NCBI GenBank assembly: GCA_963995505.1
Contig: OZ023180.1
Location: 18,800,689 to 18,864,688, forward strand
From: Hypericum androsaemum
Taxonomy: Eukaryota > Streptophyta > Magnoliopsida > Malpighiales > Hypericaceae
Direction: 5' to 3'
DNA: 64,000 nucleotides
Program-made: the position numbers and the translations under genes
Notes under the pieces: model-generated
Databases searched by the model: none
What the model was told of the DNA's origin: nothing
The model's input: the letters and a program-made list of their open reading frames with translations, nothing else
Shown here: positions 34,297 through 45,705 of the stretch, piece after piece
Numbering within the stretch: the first letter of the stretch is position 1
Layout: the number at the start of each line of letters is the position of its first letter

Positions 34297-34388
34297 GGTC
34301 TAGTGCTTAAAAGACAAAGGCTAAACTTTATTTTTAGTACAATGTGTTTTTATCTTATGGCTTAAAAATGAAGAAAAGTGACTATGGT

Positions 34389-37300
34389 TAGACCTGACCA
34401 CGGTTCGAATTCGGACGAATTCGAATCGAATTTATTCAAATTCGAATTCATCACAACATTAAACCATATTCAATTCTTCAAAAGACGAATCGAATACGAA
34501 TTATAATCGAATTTGAATTATAATCGAATTTGAATTATAATCGAATTCGAATTAATTCTATAATTTTAATACTTAATTAAAAAAATTCTAAAACCTCTAT
34601 TTTTTGAATATTTTTATAATATTTTTGAAAAAGTTCAAAAAGTTTTGATATTTTTTGAAAAATTCAAAAACTTTGATTTTTTGCTTCAAATATTAAAAAA
34701 TTAGGAATTAGTGTTTAACATTTTTTGGGAAAAAGAAATAAACTAAAGATTGGACTTGCACTTAATGTACCAAATTAAGTTGCCTACGTATCCTTAGCTC
34801 CGAAGGAATCAAAGCCCACGTAGTTCTCTTACCTTTATGGAGCTAACTCACCTAGTCGGATGTATTTGTGCTTTCACCGGTTGTGGCATCATCGAGGTCG
34901 TATAGTTGGTCGAAATTTTTCCGGACCAATTCTTGTTGTCGTCTTTCCGCCTTGGTCCAATCGGCGACCAATGCTTGTGCCTCCAAAGATTGCGGTGTCA
35001 TTGAGTACCGGTGTTCATCCAAAATATTACCTCCTGGACTAAATGCTTGTTCCACGACAACCGTCGAAACCGGACAAGCAAGCAATTCTTTTGCAACAAT
35101 TGACATAACCGAAAATTATTATACATGGTTGTTCCACTATTCTAATAAAGCAAAACTAGAATGTTTGACAAATAAAATATCAAATTGTATGTTAAGATAT
35201 AAATCAAATTCCGAATTGGTTAAACTTATTCCTCGGGGTCTTTTTTGGTTTTTCATTAACAATCTTTCCTTAAAACTTAATTTTTTACCTTGTGAAACAT
35301 TATTCCGAATTGGTTAATTTTTTACCTTGTGAAACATTATTCCTATTACTATATTCACTCAATAAATCCAAAATACCATTTTTTACATTGTTTGTAATTA
35401 TTACAATATGATCTTCTAGATTAGCAACTTGCATAAAATTTTCCAAATTTGTGTAATACGCATATAATAAATTTTGTAAACTATTAATTTTAATGTTCGG
35501 CATAAAAACGGTTGCAATTAAATTAAGTTGGGGAATCTTCCTGAAATACTTTAACCATTTGTTAGCCATTTCCAAAACTCGTGATGACAATGCAAAATCT
35601 TGATAAGCGCTACATATTGCCTCCGATATATTACAATATTCCAAAAATAGTAAATGAGATGTAGGATAATAAACACCCGATAAAAGATGTGTAGCATAAT
35701 TAAAACATTCTAAAAGTTCGTTTAGTTTTTCTACAAGGTCCCAATGGTGAGGTTGTAATATAATATTATTAGTTTGATCATTAGATGTAAAAAAATTACA
35801 TAAAAGATCTTTGTATGGAAGAGGTTCTTTTAATAATTCATAAGTCGAATTCCATCGATGTTGAACATCTTGTGGAAAATATTTTGGTTTCATGTTGTTT
35901 AATTTGCAAATTTTTTTCAATCTTTTAGCAAGTTTGGGCGAGCCCATAATAAATTAAGTGCTTGTTTAATTGGTCCTAATGTAGAGTTTAAAACTTTAAT
36001 TCCATCTTGGATACAAAGATTAAATATATGACATGCACATCTAATATAAAAAATTTTCCTCCGAATCGTGTACAAAGAATTTTTAAATCTTTAACCATAA
36101 TATTATTAGAACTTGCATTATCTAGAGAAATTGAAAATATTTTGTGAACTAGATTATATTCTTGTAAAATATTATGCAATATTTTATAACAATTATTCCC
36201 ACTAAGACTATCATCAAAAACTCTATATGCAATTATTCTTTTTTGTATATTCTATTTATTATCAATCCAATGACATGTAACACCAAAATATGAATGTTTT
36301 TGCTAATGATTATTCCATGTATCACAACATATAGAAACTCGACCATCAAAATCAAAGAAAAAAAGTTTGTAATTTTTCATTATTTTTCTTGTATAAATCT
36401 TTTACATATCGTGTTAATGTACTTCGTGAAACTTTTTTTGCACTAGGATTTAAAGCATTTTGACAATAAGTTGTAAAATTAAGTTTTTCACCAAAACTAA
36501 AAGATAAATGTTCGGTAGCAACTAATTTAGCTAATTCTTCTCTATTATTTTGATCGGTGTAATGAAATAAAATATTAGGTGTAGTCGATAATTGAGTTTG
36601 TGATTTTTCAAAACCAACTCCGTGTGGATGTTTAGTATTCAAATGAATAGTATAAGTACCATATCCATTGAATTCATATTGTTTACCACAATAATTACAT
36701 GTAATAATGAAAATACCTTTTTCTCCGGTAGAAATTTTTGTGAAATGCTTGGTAAAAAGTAATGAAGGTAGTCTTTTTACCTTTTGTGGATTGTTGAATA
36801 TTGAATCAACACTTTCCCGTTGAGCTTCATCAGGAATGTTCATCATTTCTTCCGGAATAGGATAAGTAGAAATCGGTGAAAAATTCGATTCAATAGAATC
36901 GTGATGTTCCACACGTTTTTCCTTACCCCTATTTGCTCTACTTGATGACATAATTATGTAGTAATATGAGTAAATATATGAGAAATATGACTAATATATC
37001 TAATGGCTAATTAGTAAACTTGAGGGAGAATGTATATAGCTAAAATTTTCAATAAGAGAAGTAGAGAGTTGAGATTGGAATGTGTAAAATTTGAAGAATA
37101 AAAGGTGGTATTTCTAGAGTTTGGAAAAAATGTTGAATTTAAAAAATTTTAAAAAATTTAAAAAGGACAAACAGTAAAAAATGGTAACCTAGGTATTAAA
37201 ACGGTAACTAAAAAAATGGGCAGATTCCAACGGTAATTTTCTCTTTGCTGATGCAGACAATGACGTCATCAATGACGCAGGCGATGACTTCATCATCTTT

Positions 37301-37698
37301 TAACCAAAAAATGCAAACTCCATCCTTTTTAATTTTTTTGTGTGGGTCCCACCTTCCCCCCAATTTTTAAAATTCCCTTCCCCGCTTCCTGTTGTCGAAT
37401 CCCGCCTCCCCCACTTTTTTTAAATTAATTTTTTTAACATATTATTATTATATTATATATACACGAATTCGATACGAATTCAACTCGAATCGAATTTGAC
37501 TCGAATTCAACTCGAATCGAATTCGAATTAAATTCGCCAGTTTGACAAATTATAAAAATCTTGAACCATATTCAATTCCTATCATGAAGAATTCAAATCG
37601 AATTTTAAACGAATCAAATTTTGGACGAATCAAATCAAATTTTTAACGAATCGAATCTAATCGAATCACGAATATGATTCAATTCATGGTCAGGTCTA
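34389..37698 (-). mobile_element. hAT-B: 3.3-kb hAT element with near-complete transposase remains
   Basis: Termini TAGACCTGACCACGG and, inverted, TAGACCTGACCATGA, with exact 8-base duplication ACTATGGT (34381-34388 and 37699-37706). Subterminal zones on both sides contain many ATTCGAATTCGA-type repeats. The interior encodes the transposase on the minus strand. The perfect duplication beside a decayed gene suggests mobilisation in trans, or decay since insertion. Confidence 0.9.
34852..36951 (-). pseudogene. hAT transposase pseudogene (hAT-B)
   Basis: Read on the minus strand: 36951-36352 (199 codons) opens MSSSRANRGKEKRVEHH and holds a BED-like finger CNYCGKQYEF..YTIHLNTKH. 36179-35988 (SISLDNASSNNIMV) belongs to the catalytic RNase H-like core. 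35947-35300 has HRWNSTYELL, LLSGVYYPTSHLLF and the DUF4413-like segment. 35106-34852 holds the C-terminal dimerisation domain (VAKELLACPVSTVVVEQAFS, then GGNILDEHR). Stops and frame changes separate the blocks. One cause is a 37-base tandem duplication at about 35280-35345. The domain order is complete, so it is a recently broken autonomous-type gene. Confidence 0.88.
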
Positions 37699-37706
37699 AC
37701 TATGGT

Positions 37707-37946
37707 TTTCATGGTTTGAAAATATGCATAATAAATTACTAGATATAGTTCCATTTGACGATATAGATACTAAAATACCAACTAAGAGATGAAATTGTGC
37801 TAGTCCGAGGAAAGTGCAAGAGTTTCTGAAACAAAAAAAAACATTTATCTATATGTTTAAGAAATAATTAAGGTGTAAAACTTGTGCTGATTTTGAAATT
37901 GGGATTTTAGTTAATGTGTTTATTATTCATATTGTTAATTAGAGAT
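37707..37946. other. Spacer between hAT-B and solo LTR
   Basis: No coding or repeat signal seen. Confidence 0.5.
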
Positions 37947-38094
37947 TGTTGAGGTATAAAAATAATTTCGAGATTGGTTAGCACATCTTAAGGTAACCAA
38001 TATATTTTTGAAGTGGCCGGTGTGATTTTGAAGTGAGCAATGCGGTCTCGACGTGGCCGATATGGTCTCAAGAGAATTGTGTGATCTCGAAGTG

Positions 38095-39100
38095 ACCGGT
38101 TTGGTCTTGAAGCAGGCGGTGATGTCTCAAATAGACCGGTCTCATCTCGTTAGTGACTGGTCTCAAGCCTTTGTTGTAGGTCTCAAGCTCATTGATCGGT
38201 CTCAACCTCAGTGATCGGTCTCAACCTCAGTGACCGGTCTCAAGCCCCTGCGACCGGTCTCAAACCTTAAGTGATCGGTCTCAACCCTAAGTGACCGATC
38301 TCAAGCCTAAGTGATCGGTCTCAACCTTAGTGATCGATCTCAATCCTCAATGACCGGTCTCAAACCTAAGTGACTGGTCTCAACCTTAGTGATCAGTCTC
38401 AGCCTTCAGTGTCTGGCCTCAAGCCTAAGTGACCGGTCTCAACCTTAGTGATTGGTCTCAGCCTCAATAACCGGTCTCAAGCTTAGTGATCGGTCTCAAG
38501 CCTCAGTAATTGATCTCAAGTCTTTGTTGTCGGTCTCAAGCCTCAGTAACTAGGGGTGAGCTTAAAACCGAAACAAACTGCACCAAACCACACCGAAAAA
38601 ATCGAAACCGCAAAGGTAAAGTGATATTTTCAAACTTCAGCACACCGCACGGTTTAGTGTTGATTTGTTACTATATTTAAGCGTGGGCTTGTTGTGAATT
38701 TCGTGGGATTGTTGTGAATTTGTGGACTTAGTTTTTGCCCAAAAAATTGATGAAATTAGCCATTTCTCAAATTTGGGACTACTTAAATGGGCTAAGTTCA
38801 AATTTGCGGTCCAAACTGCAACCCACACCGCACCACCCCGACACCGCACCACCCCGAACACTACAGTTTTCGACCAAACCACAAATCGCACTGTGTGGGA
38901 TTTACAAAAAAAAAAAGTACGGTGCGGTGTCAATTTTCACACCGACACCGCAAAACCTTTGTTGTCGGTCTCAAGCTCAGTGATTGATCTCAAGCCTTTG
39001 TTATCGGTCTCAAGCTCAGTGATCGATCTCAAGTCTCAGTGACCAGTCTCAACCTTAGTGATCGGTCTCAGCCTCATTAATCGGTCTCAAGTGTTTGTCA
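38095..39100 (+). repeat. GGTCTCAA minisatellite in LTR (about 21-25 bp unit)
   Basis: Units follow GGTCTCAAGCCTAAGTGACC with variants, roughly two dozen copies at 38095-38555 and more at 38960-39095. The array is split by a hAT-like insertion (38559-38955). Confidence 0.85.
38559..38955 (+). mobile_element. Truncated hAT fragment within the minisatellite
   Basis: Starts TAGGGGTGAGCTTAAAACCG, like the terminus of the element at 59023, and is rich in CACACCGCACC subterminal motifs. The expected GCTCACCCCTA end is missing on the right and no 8-base duplication is present, so the right end has been lost. Confidence 0.65.
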
Positions 39101-39567
39101 GGTTTTGCATGCCTCTTGGAGTGGGTCGACGCTCGATTACTTTTTGGATAGGCTGGCGCCCCACTTAGGCCGGCCCTCACTCGCCTTTTGGTAGGCCGAT
39201 ATTCGTTGGCCCCTCATTGTTGTTCTTTGGTAGATCAGCCATTTGCCTTTGACTCAGGCATCGGATTGAGCTAATTCTTTCGGTTATGGAAAGGCAAGAC
39301 AAAGTTGTAGTTTATGACTTCTTCATATTCGAGTCGTAGCAAGGCCAAAAATCCACATCAAGGCGAGTCCGTCTGGTCCGATTTTGCCTGGGTGATGAAC
39401 TTTGGCAGAATGATCATAACTTTTTATCCAGACATTGGATTGAGATGAATCAAGTTTCTATGGAAAGCCAAGACGTTGACCTACAACTTTATAGTTTAAA
39501 GATTCTTCAAATGCGAAGTGGATGGAGGTCAAAAATCCATTTGACGAAATCACTTGCCTAACCATAT

Positions 39568-40160
39568 TTGATTGCTCGCTCGCCCAAACACTTGCTCGCT
39601 CGCTCGTTCGGTGCACTCGCTCGCTTGCTGTGCTCACTCGTTCATTTATCTGCAGTGCTCGCTCGCTCATCCACGATGCTCACTCGGTCAGATACGCTCG
39701 CTAGCCTGAACACTTGCTCGTCTACGGTGCTCGCTTGGTGTGCTCGCTCGCTCATCCGTGGTGTTCGGTTGCTCACTGGGTCGGTGTGCTCGTTCGCTCG
39801 ATGTGCTCGCTCGACCGTGGTGCTCGTTTGCTCGGGGTGCTTGCTCGCTCATTCACAGTACTTGCTTGCTCGCTCGCTCACTCGCTCGAGGTGCTCGCTT
39901 GCTCGCTCGTCCACAGTACTTGTTCGGTATGCTCGCTCGCTCGCTCGGTGTGCTCATTCGATCGCGGTGCTCGCTCGATCGCTCGGGGTGCTCGCTTGCT
40001 CGCTCAGTATGCTTGCTCATCTGCGGTGCTCGCTCGCTCGCTCAGTATATTAGCTCGCTCGTCTACGGTGCTCGCTCGCTTGCTCGGGGTGCTAGTTTGC
40101 TCATCTGCGGTGCTCGCTCGGGGTGTTCGCTCGGCCCATTTTCTCGACCCGCTCGCTCGC
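39568..40160 (+). repeat. GCTCGCTC-rich array in LTR
   Basis: About 590 bases of GCTCGCTCG units mixed with GGTGTGCTCGCTCG and CACGGTGCTCG variants. All three plus frames stay open for 150-190 codons, which is a composition effect and not coding evidence. Confidence 0.85.
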
Positions 40161-40264
40161 CTTCATTGGGCTTTAAGGGTTACACCCGTGAAGTATACGT
40201 TTGGGCTGGGGTTCGATAAGTCCATCTTGGGTCCAATTTGGCAGACTACGTTATTTTGGCAAAA

Positions 40265-40715
40265 ACGTTCGAGATGAGCCAGAGCCAAGTCGGCGCCTCA
40301 ATATGACTAAGGCGGTTTGGACATCGATACGACTAAGGCAGTTTGCATTTCTCATCATGAGTCGGAGCCGAGTTGGCGTCATCGATATGACTAAGGCAGT
40401 TTGTGTGTTCTCATCATGAGCCGGAGCCAAGTTGGCGTCATCGATATGACTAAGGCGGTTTGTATTTCTCATCATGAGCCGGAGCCAAGTTAACGTTGTC
40501 AAAGGCAGTTTGAGTTTCTCATCGTGAATCAGAGCCAACTTGGCATTGTCTAAGGCGGTTTGAGTTTCTCATCATGAGTCGGTTGCTAAGTTGGCATTGT
40601 CTAAGGCAGTTTTGGTTTCCATCATGAGCTGGAGCCAAGTTGGCATCGTCTAAGGCAGTTTCGATTTCCATCATGAGCCGGAGCCAAGTTGGCATCGTTT
40701 GAGGTGGTTGGTGTC
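40265..40715 (+). repeat. About 60-bp minisatellite near LTR 3' end
   Basis: Six or more units of GAGCCGGAGCCAAGTTGGC, a variable CATCGATATGACT block, AAGGCGGTTTG and TTTCTCATCAT. It ends just before the TATATAAGG box, so it lies in the LTR promoter zone. Confidence 0.8.
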
Positions 40716-40957
40716 GTCTATATAAGGAGGGCCCGGGCACAAGAGCATGAATGACGAACACATCAAACAACACTATCGTTACTTATCTTTTTTCTTAGCT
40801 TAGCCCGTAGTTCTTTTTTCTCCCTCTCCCTTAGATCGAAAGTCTAAAGTTCTTTAGCTCTTTTTTCACCCATTCCGTTAAGCCGACCTTGGGACATCCA
40901 TTCCGGATCCATCTCGGTTACTTGACGTTCTTGTACCACTTTTCCCACAACAGAGAT

Positions 40958-41875
40958 TTATGTAATATTTTTATAATGTACATTTTCAACTTGATATCAG
41001 AGAATTAATACGACATCACTCAAACGTCAAACACGAAAATGTTGGCTAGTTTTTTCTATTTTAAACCATAATATACTAAGACTATACCGCATCAGATATT
41101 AAAATGAAATTTGACCGATGCAAGTTCATTCTCTAAACACCTTCAGAAGCATTGCATTCCAAATGTTGACAAGAAGGAAAGTAGGTGATAGTTAGGAAAT
41201 TGGTGTTGATTTAAGTAATAATCGACTATAAAATCAAAATATTAAAAAACGCAGGTGGTAGTTTGCTTGCTATTACAGACTTGCGGTGCCCGGCAACTGT
41301 CGTGCTTATCAAGTATTTTGGCAGCTACGCAATCCCGTGGAAGTCAAACCCGACAAGAAGCACCATGCATATGTCGCACACAATTGTGCATTAATTTATG
41401 AAAGAATCTTCCTCGTCTTGGTTCCCGACGTATGTGTTCTAGCAGTATAAAAAGTAGAAAGATTTGGCTGATATTCCCGACGCATTTAGTTTAACAGCAC
41501 AAGACATGAGACAATTTAATTGATGTTTCTGACACGTTTGGTCTAACAGCACAAGACAGATGTTTAGTATTCAAATCTTAACACTTGTTATTCCTGGTGT
41601 TACTATGGTTGAAGACCGAAGTTTACCATGGTTGAAGATGGTAAATGAGTCGAGTTTCGCCAAGATTAAGGCAATAAACAAAGTACCAGATTCATATTTT
41701 TAAAAGAACATAACAAACAACCAACTTATTGACGATTTGACGTTGGTAACCAAGAACGCATGGTTTAACTAAACTAGACGTATGGTTGGTTCTCAAGAAG
41801 ATCTAACTGAGATAAATGATTTAATTACATTTTGTAACATGTTACAATAAGATGCTTAATTCTAAATGGGCGAAC
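40958..41875. other. Spacer downstream of R3H gene
   Basis: No ORF or known repeat. A dispersed phrase GGTCTAACAGCACAAGACA occurs twice in variant form (about 41490 and 41540). Confidence 0.5.
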
Positions 41876-41881
41876 TTTATT
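41876..41881 (-). terminator. Poly(A) signal of the R3H gene
   Basis: AATAAA on the minus strand, about 40 bases past the stop codon at 41922. Confidence 0.55.
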
Positions 41882-41921
41882 CATGTACACGCCACTAATG
41901 GAGATCCCACCCACTGAATCA

Positions 41922-42557
41922 CTAAGTCCCTTGCTTTGACATTTTCAGGAAATCACAAAGGGTCATGTTTGGGAGCTCAAGTGCATCCGATTTCTTTGTA
42001 ACCTTCGTCACCTTTGAAGATTCTGTCCCCTCGGATGCAGAGACAGTGACGGAAACCAAGTTATAGAACTGTATGCAGAAACCGAAGCAAATCGATGTCA
42101 GAAAATTAGACAGAGCTCGATTGAGTATTAAACAACTGCAGTCTGCAGCATGTTAGATAATGAACATGGTTTTGTTACAGTTAACAAATGGCGACGGTAC
42201 CTCACAAACACCATGCAATAATAATCGACGGAAAGGATCTTGAACCGTTAAAGTAAGCACTTCATCTCCATTCTCCTGAATGAAAGCCCGTACACAGTCC
42301 TGAGAAGAAAAGAGAGGTCATTTCAAAGTACACTAGGTATAAGGAAGCAATATATTGCCTGACAGTTAACAGTCTGCCGACGTAACAGATATCGTGTTTC
42401 ATAGCATACCAACTACATATTAGGTTTGATTCAACCTAAGCTTATCAGTTATCGGATATTCGCTGCAGTAAGTATGGCCAAACAATCATATGTAACAAAC
42501 AGTAGAGTAGGGAGGGTCTTGGTGAAAGCATGGAGGTTAGCACAAGAACATCGAGAG

Positions 42558-42605
<48 letters not shown>

Positions 42606-44276
42606 GAGTTCCTAGAGTTCAAGCAGCTCGGGAAAAAAACTAGTAACTCAATCAGGCTTGCCTGAGCATAGAAGTCATACAAACTCAACACGATGTATGA
42701 ACAACCAGCTGGCATTTGGAAGAGCGTGTGAGCCAGGAAAAAAACATGTAGATTAATGCATTCAGAAAAGATGTACCTCATAACCCTCAAGAAGTTCAGT
42801 AAGAAAGCTTCGACGAAGTACATTTCTTGTACGGGAATCAATTCGACGCCATGCATTTAATGTGACCATTTTGTCTAAAACACCTTGTGTTCGCCTTTTG
42901 GCAGATTGGTTACTCGGCACATCAATAATATTAGCCTTAAGAGGAGAAATAAAGAGAGTAAGATTGTAGTAAATATACAATCAAAGATACAATTCACATA
43001 GGCTAATGCTGACACAGCTCAAAAATTCTTTGTTTCACTGTGTACTTTCACATCTACGAGTCGAGAATGCCTCAACAACCAAGGGAAGAAAAGAAGACCT
43101 GTTTGTCCATGTCTATATTCCTAAACCTATCCCAGTCTCCCACATTAGTCATGCAAAATGGTGATATTGGTACATCATCACCTGCAAAACAATTAGAGAA
43201 ATAAGGTCTAGAGCACGGGCATCACTCAAGAAGCAATAATCTGGAATCAAAAGGGTTCTGGCAGTATCAACTCTGGCATCGCGGTTATAATCATTTGGAG
43301 GTCGAACTAGACATCAATTACTTCATCTAACTAGCTCAAAACATGTTACTTGGCACGGCTACATTAACCATTGCTGACATAGAAGAACTAATGCAGGTCT
43401 ATATACAAATTTATGTATGGTCTGATGAATACGGTGTCAGTCCTTAAGCATGAGGTGGGAGGATCGAATCCCATGACCGTCTAAGATCCGAAATTGTGGA
43501 AACAATTTAAATCTCACCAAAAAAAAATGTAGGTTTACATACATGGAGGGAGCTAAATACGATGGAACATCAAAAAGGAAGATCCTCAGGGGACTGCATT
43601 ACCCCATGGGGGTGGTGCAAACAAGCCTCTGATTTCGTCAGCCTTTAAGCGTGGGACAAGCTCCATCAACAAACGATCATTTATCCATCTCCGAGACCGG
43701 CGGTTGCTAACCTGTAATCACCAAATAAACACAGCTACTTGACAAAGGCATTAAGAACCAAGATCCCCATCCCGAAGCAATACTGCTTTTCTCTCTCAAT
43801 CATGAATTACCAAATCAAAACATTAAACTCACACTCAATCTAAAAATTCTTACCTTGCCGCCGGTCAAGCTCTCAAGATACTCAATCTTCTTCTCAATGG
43901 ACAATCCTCCAGAATTCCCATTGTCGGCTGCTAAAACCCAGAAACGAAACGAAAAGAAAAGAAAAGGTTAATTTTATTAGATTAAAAACGAAGCAACTAA
44001 ATTAATCTTTAAACCAAGATATGAACTTTCCTAGCAACTACCCACTAACAACAACCATTTGGGGATCTTTAAATTCTACAGATAAGCCCAAGTCCATAAC
44101 TTCGAGCTAATTAGGACCGCAGTCCTGAAAAGGATAATCTTTAAGTAAAATAAAATAAGTATAATTAAAAAAAATGCAAGCTTTGCGAGTGCTAGGAAGA
44201 GGGAGGGATGGGCGCTTGTACCTTTAGAAGAGAGAAGATCTTGTTCGAAAAGATGCATAACATCCGAAGACGCCAT
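41922..44276 (-). CDS. R3H-domain protein with R3H-associated region, 7 exons, 242 residues
   Basis: Exons on the minus strand: 44276-44222, 43930-43854, 43711-43603, 43181-43099, 42935-42777, 42299-42201, 42068-41922. All introns are GT..AG, and the joined frame is open for 242 codons (start MASSDVMHLFEQDLLSSK, end KMSKQGT, stop TAG). Residues about 53-161 (WINDRLLMELVPRLKADEIR, FAPPPWGDDVP, VGDWDRFRNIDMDKQ, VTLNAWRRIDSRTRNVLRRS) fit the R3H-associated N-terminal domain. The R3H core is in exons 6-7, with R186-x3-H190 in FRRLLLHGVCEFYNLVSV. R3H domains bind single-stranded nucleic acid, so the protein is probably nuclear or cytoplasmic and RNA/DNA-binding; its pathway is unknown. Introns carry a SINE and a TA microsatellite. 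Nothing is broken, and it is the only complete host gene here. Confidence 0.92.
42559..42601. repeat. (TA)n microsatellite in intron 5 of the R3H gene
   Basis: About 20 TA units. They produce false Tyr-Ile repeat ORFs on both strands. Confidence 0.95.
43415..43530 (+). mobile_element. SINE-like insertion in intron 3 of the R3H gene
   Basis: TGGTCTGATGAATACGGTGTCAG is followed by a box B motif GGATCGAATCC (43461-43471) and, after ..AATTTAAATCTCACC, an A9 tail at 43520-43528. The layout fits a tRNA-derived plant SINE. The target duplication is unclear. Confidence 0.6.
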
Positions 44277-45705
44277 GGGAATTCCGGTTGGCTGGCGAAT
44301 TGAAATCTCGTCGGTGCTGGATTAATGGGGAGAACTGGAACTTGGGAAAAATGAAAATGGGGAAGGAAAGTTGACCAAACACGGCCTTATTAATCAAGAG
44401 TCAGGAATATTCCGATGCGATTCTGTTTTGACTATTTGCGTTGCACGTAAAGCGTCCCTGATTATTTGGATAAATACATTATTATGGTTACTAGTAAAAA
44501 CGCACGAGCAATACGAGTAATATTCTATTTCAAAACCAGCAAAATGTTTCGTTTGTTAATTTTATTTTAGCTATATATGAATAAGATGTGTTGTTATATA
44601 TTTAATTATATTATTTTTTTGATTTATTTAAGGCCATAGTTTTAAAAAATAATCCGGAGGCTGTCCCGACATTTCTCAACTGGTCCGACCGGTTGAATTA
44701 CTGATCGGATTAAATTTTTTAAATTGTTTTATCATTTTAAAATAATATATAGGTTTGTATAGAATCTATTACACATGGGCCCTTCATGCGTGCAAAAGTC
44801 ATTTACATGTGGACATTATTTTTCTTTAATCACTCCATTACTTTAAAATGCATTTATCTCTTCATCTATCAGTTCTTAAACCAATTTTTCTTGTAAATCA
44901 AATTCCTAAATCAATTGCAACCCAACGAACTAAACTTGTAAACTATGTTTATCCAGAAACTTCATTTTCCATTTGATTCAGATTTTCTCCCATTATTTTC
45001 CAGAAAGCTTTACCAAATGAAAAGCTTCAGAAACATATCAAAAATATCTCCTTCATCCTCCAATTTTACCTCAAGGAGTGTTAGAGCGCAACTCCCCTTT
45101 TCTCCTTCAACATCTCTCTCCTCTTAATCTTCATCCATTTAAACCCCAATACCGATTTCAGAGCACAGACCAAAGTGATGGAGGTTGGAGGGACCACAGC
45201 GACGAATCACCGCGAGAGGGAGGCCGGAGGTCGTTTGGGTCGGAGGTTGGGAAAATTCTTCTCGGAAGAAATCACCACCCTTTTTATCAGTTTAGGGTTG
45301 GGGATATCAGAAATTGGGGAAAATTGTCGGCGTTGTGCGATGAGACGTCGGCCTCCGATGGAGGTGAAAAGTCGGAGTACGATGGGGGCTGAGGAGGAGG
45401 GGCAGAAAGGTAATTCCGGGGAGAGGACGACGGCGGGGAGGAGGTGGAGAGGGTGGTTAGGCGGGCAGACGGGGAAGGAGTGGTGGTCTCTGTGGCGGGC
45501 TCGGGCCGGGGCCCAGCTTGGGAAGGGGAAGGAGAAGGGGGCTTGGCGGGGCGGTTGGGACCCGGTGGTGCAGGGGCAGGAGATTTGGTTGGTGCTGCCA
45601 GGGGTTTAGAGTATAGAAGAAGGGGCTTTTAAAAGGGCACTTTTAACATTTTTATATTGTTGGACTAAAAAGAGTGAAAAAAAATGAGATTCTCTTTGTT
45701 ATAAT
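44277..45705. other. R3H upstream region and GC-rich block
   Basis: 44277-44400 should hold the R3H promoter; no TATA box is obvious. 45160-45610 is strikingly GC-rich. Its plus ORF 45175-45609 is Gly/Arg-rich and the minus strand is Pro/Ser-rich (PPPQPPSYSDFSPPSEADV). Neither resembles a family I know. The minus-strand reading looks more protein-like and could be a captured gene fragment. Confidence 0.45.

Larger units (their letters stand above)
37947..40952 (+). mobile_element. 3.0-kb solo LTR made largely of minisatellites
   Basis: Begins TGTTGAGGTATAAAAATAAT and ends TTTTCCCACAACA. Flanks GAGAT (37942-37946 and 40953-40957) are identical. A TATATAAGG box lies at 40719-40727, and the 3' end (GGACATCCATTCCGGATCC, CTCGGTTACTTG) is homologous to the ends of the LTRs at 30863 and 45711. 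Three tandem arrays fill about half its length (see separate entries), and a truncated hAT piece sits between two parts of the first array. There is no internal region, so this is a solo LTR. Confidence 0.85.

Noticed and set aside
38095..38555. CRISPR-like regular repeats (GGTCTCAA)
   Set aside because: Imperfect minisatellite within an LTR; no constant repeat with unique spacers.
39568..40277. Three overlapping plus-strand ORFs of 159-187 codons rich in Leu-Ala-Arg-Ser
   Set aside because: They arise because the GCTCGCTC array has no stop in any plus frame; no homology, all three frames equally open.
42449..42856. 135-codon minus-strand ORF with Tyr-Ile repeats in the R3H locus
   Set aside because: It reads through exon 5 in the wrong frame and the TA microsatellite of intron 5; the spliced R3H model explains the region.
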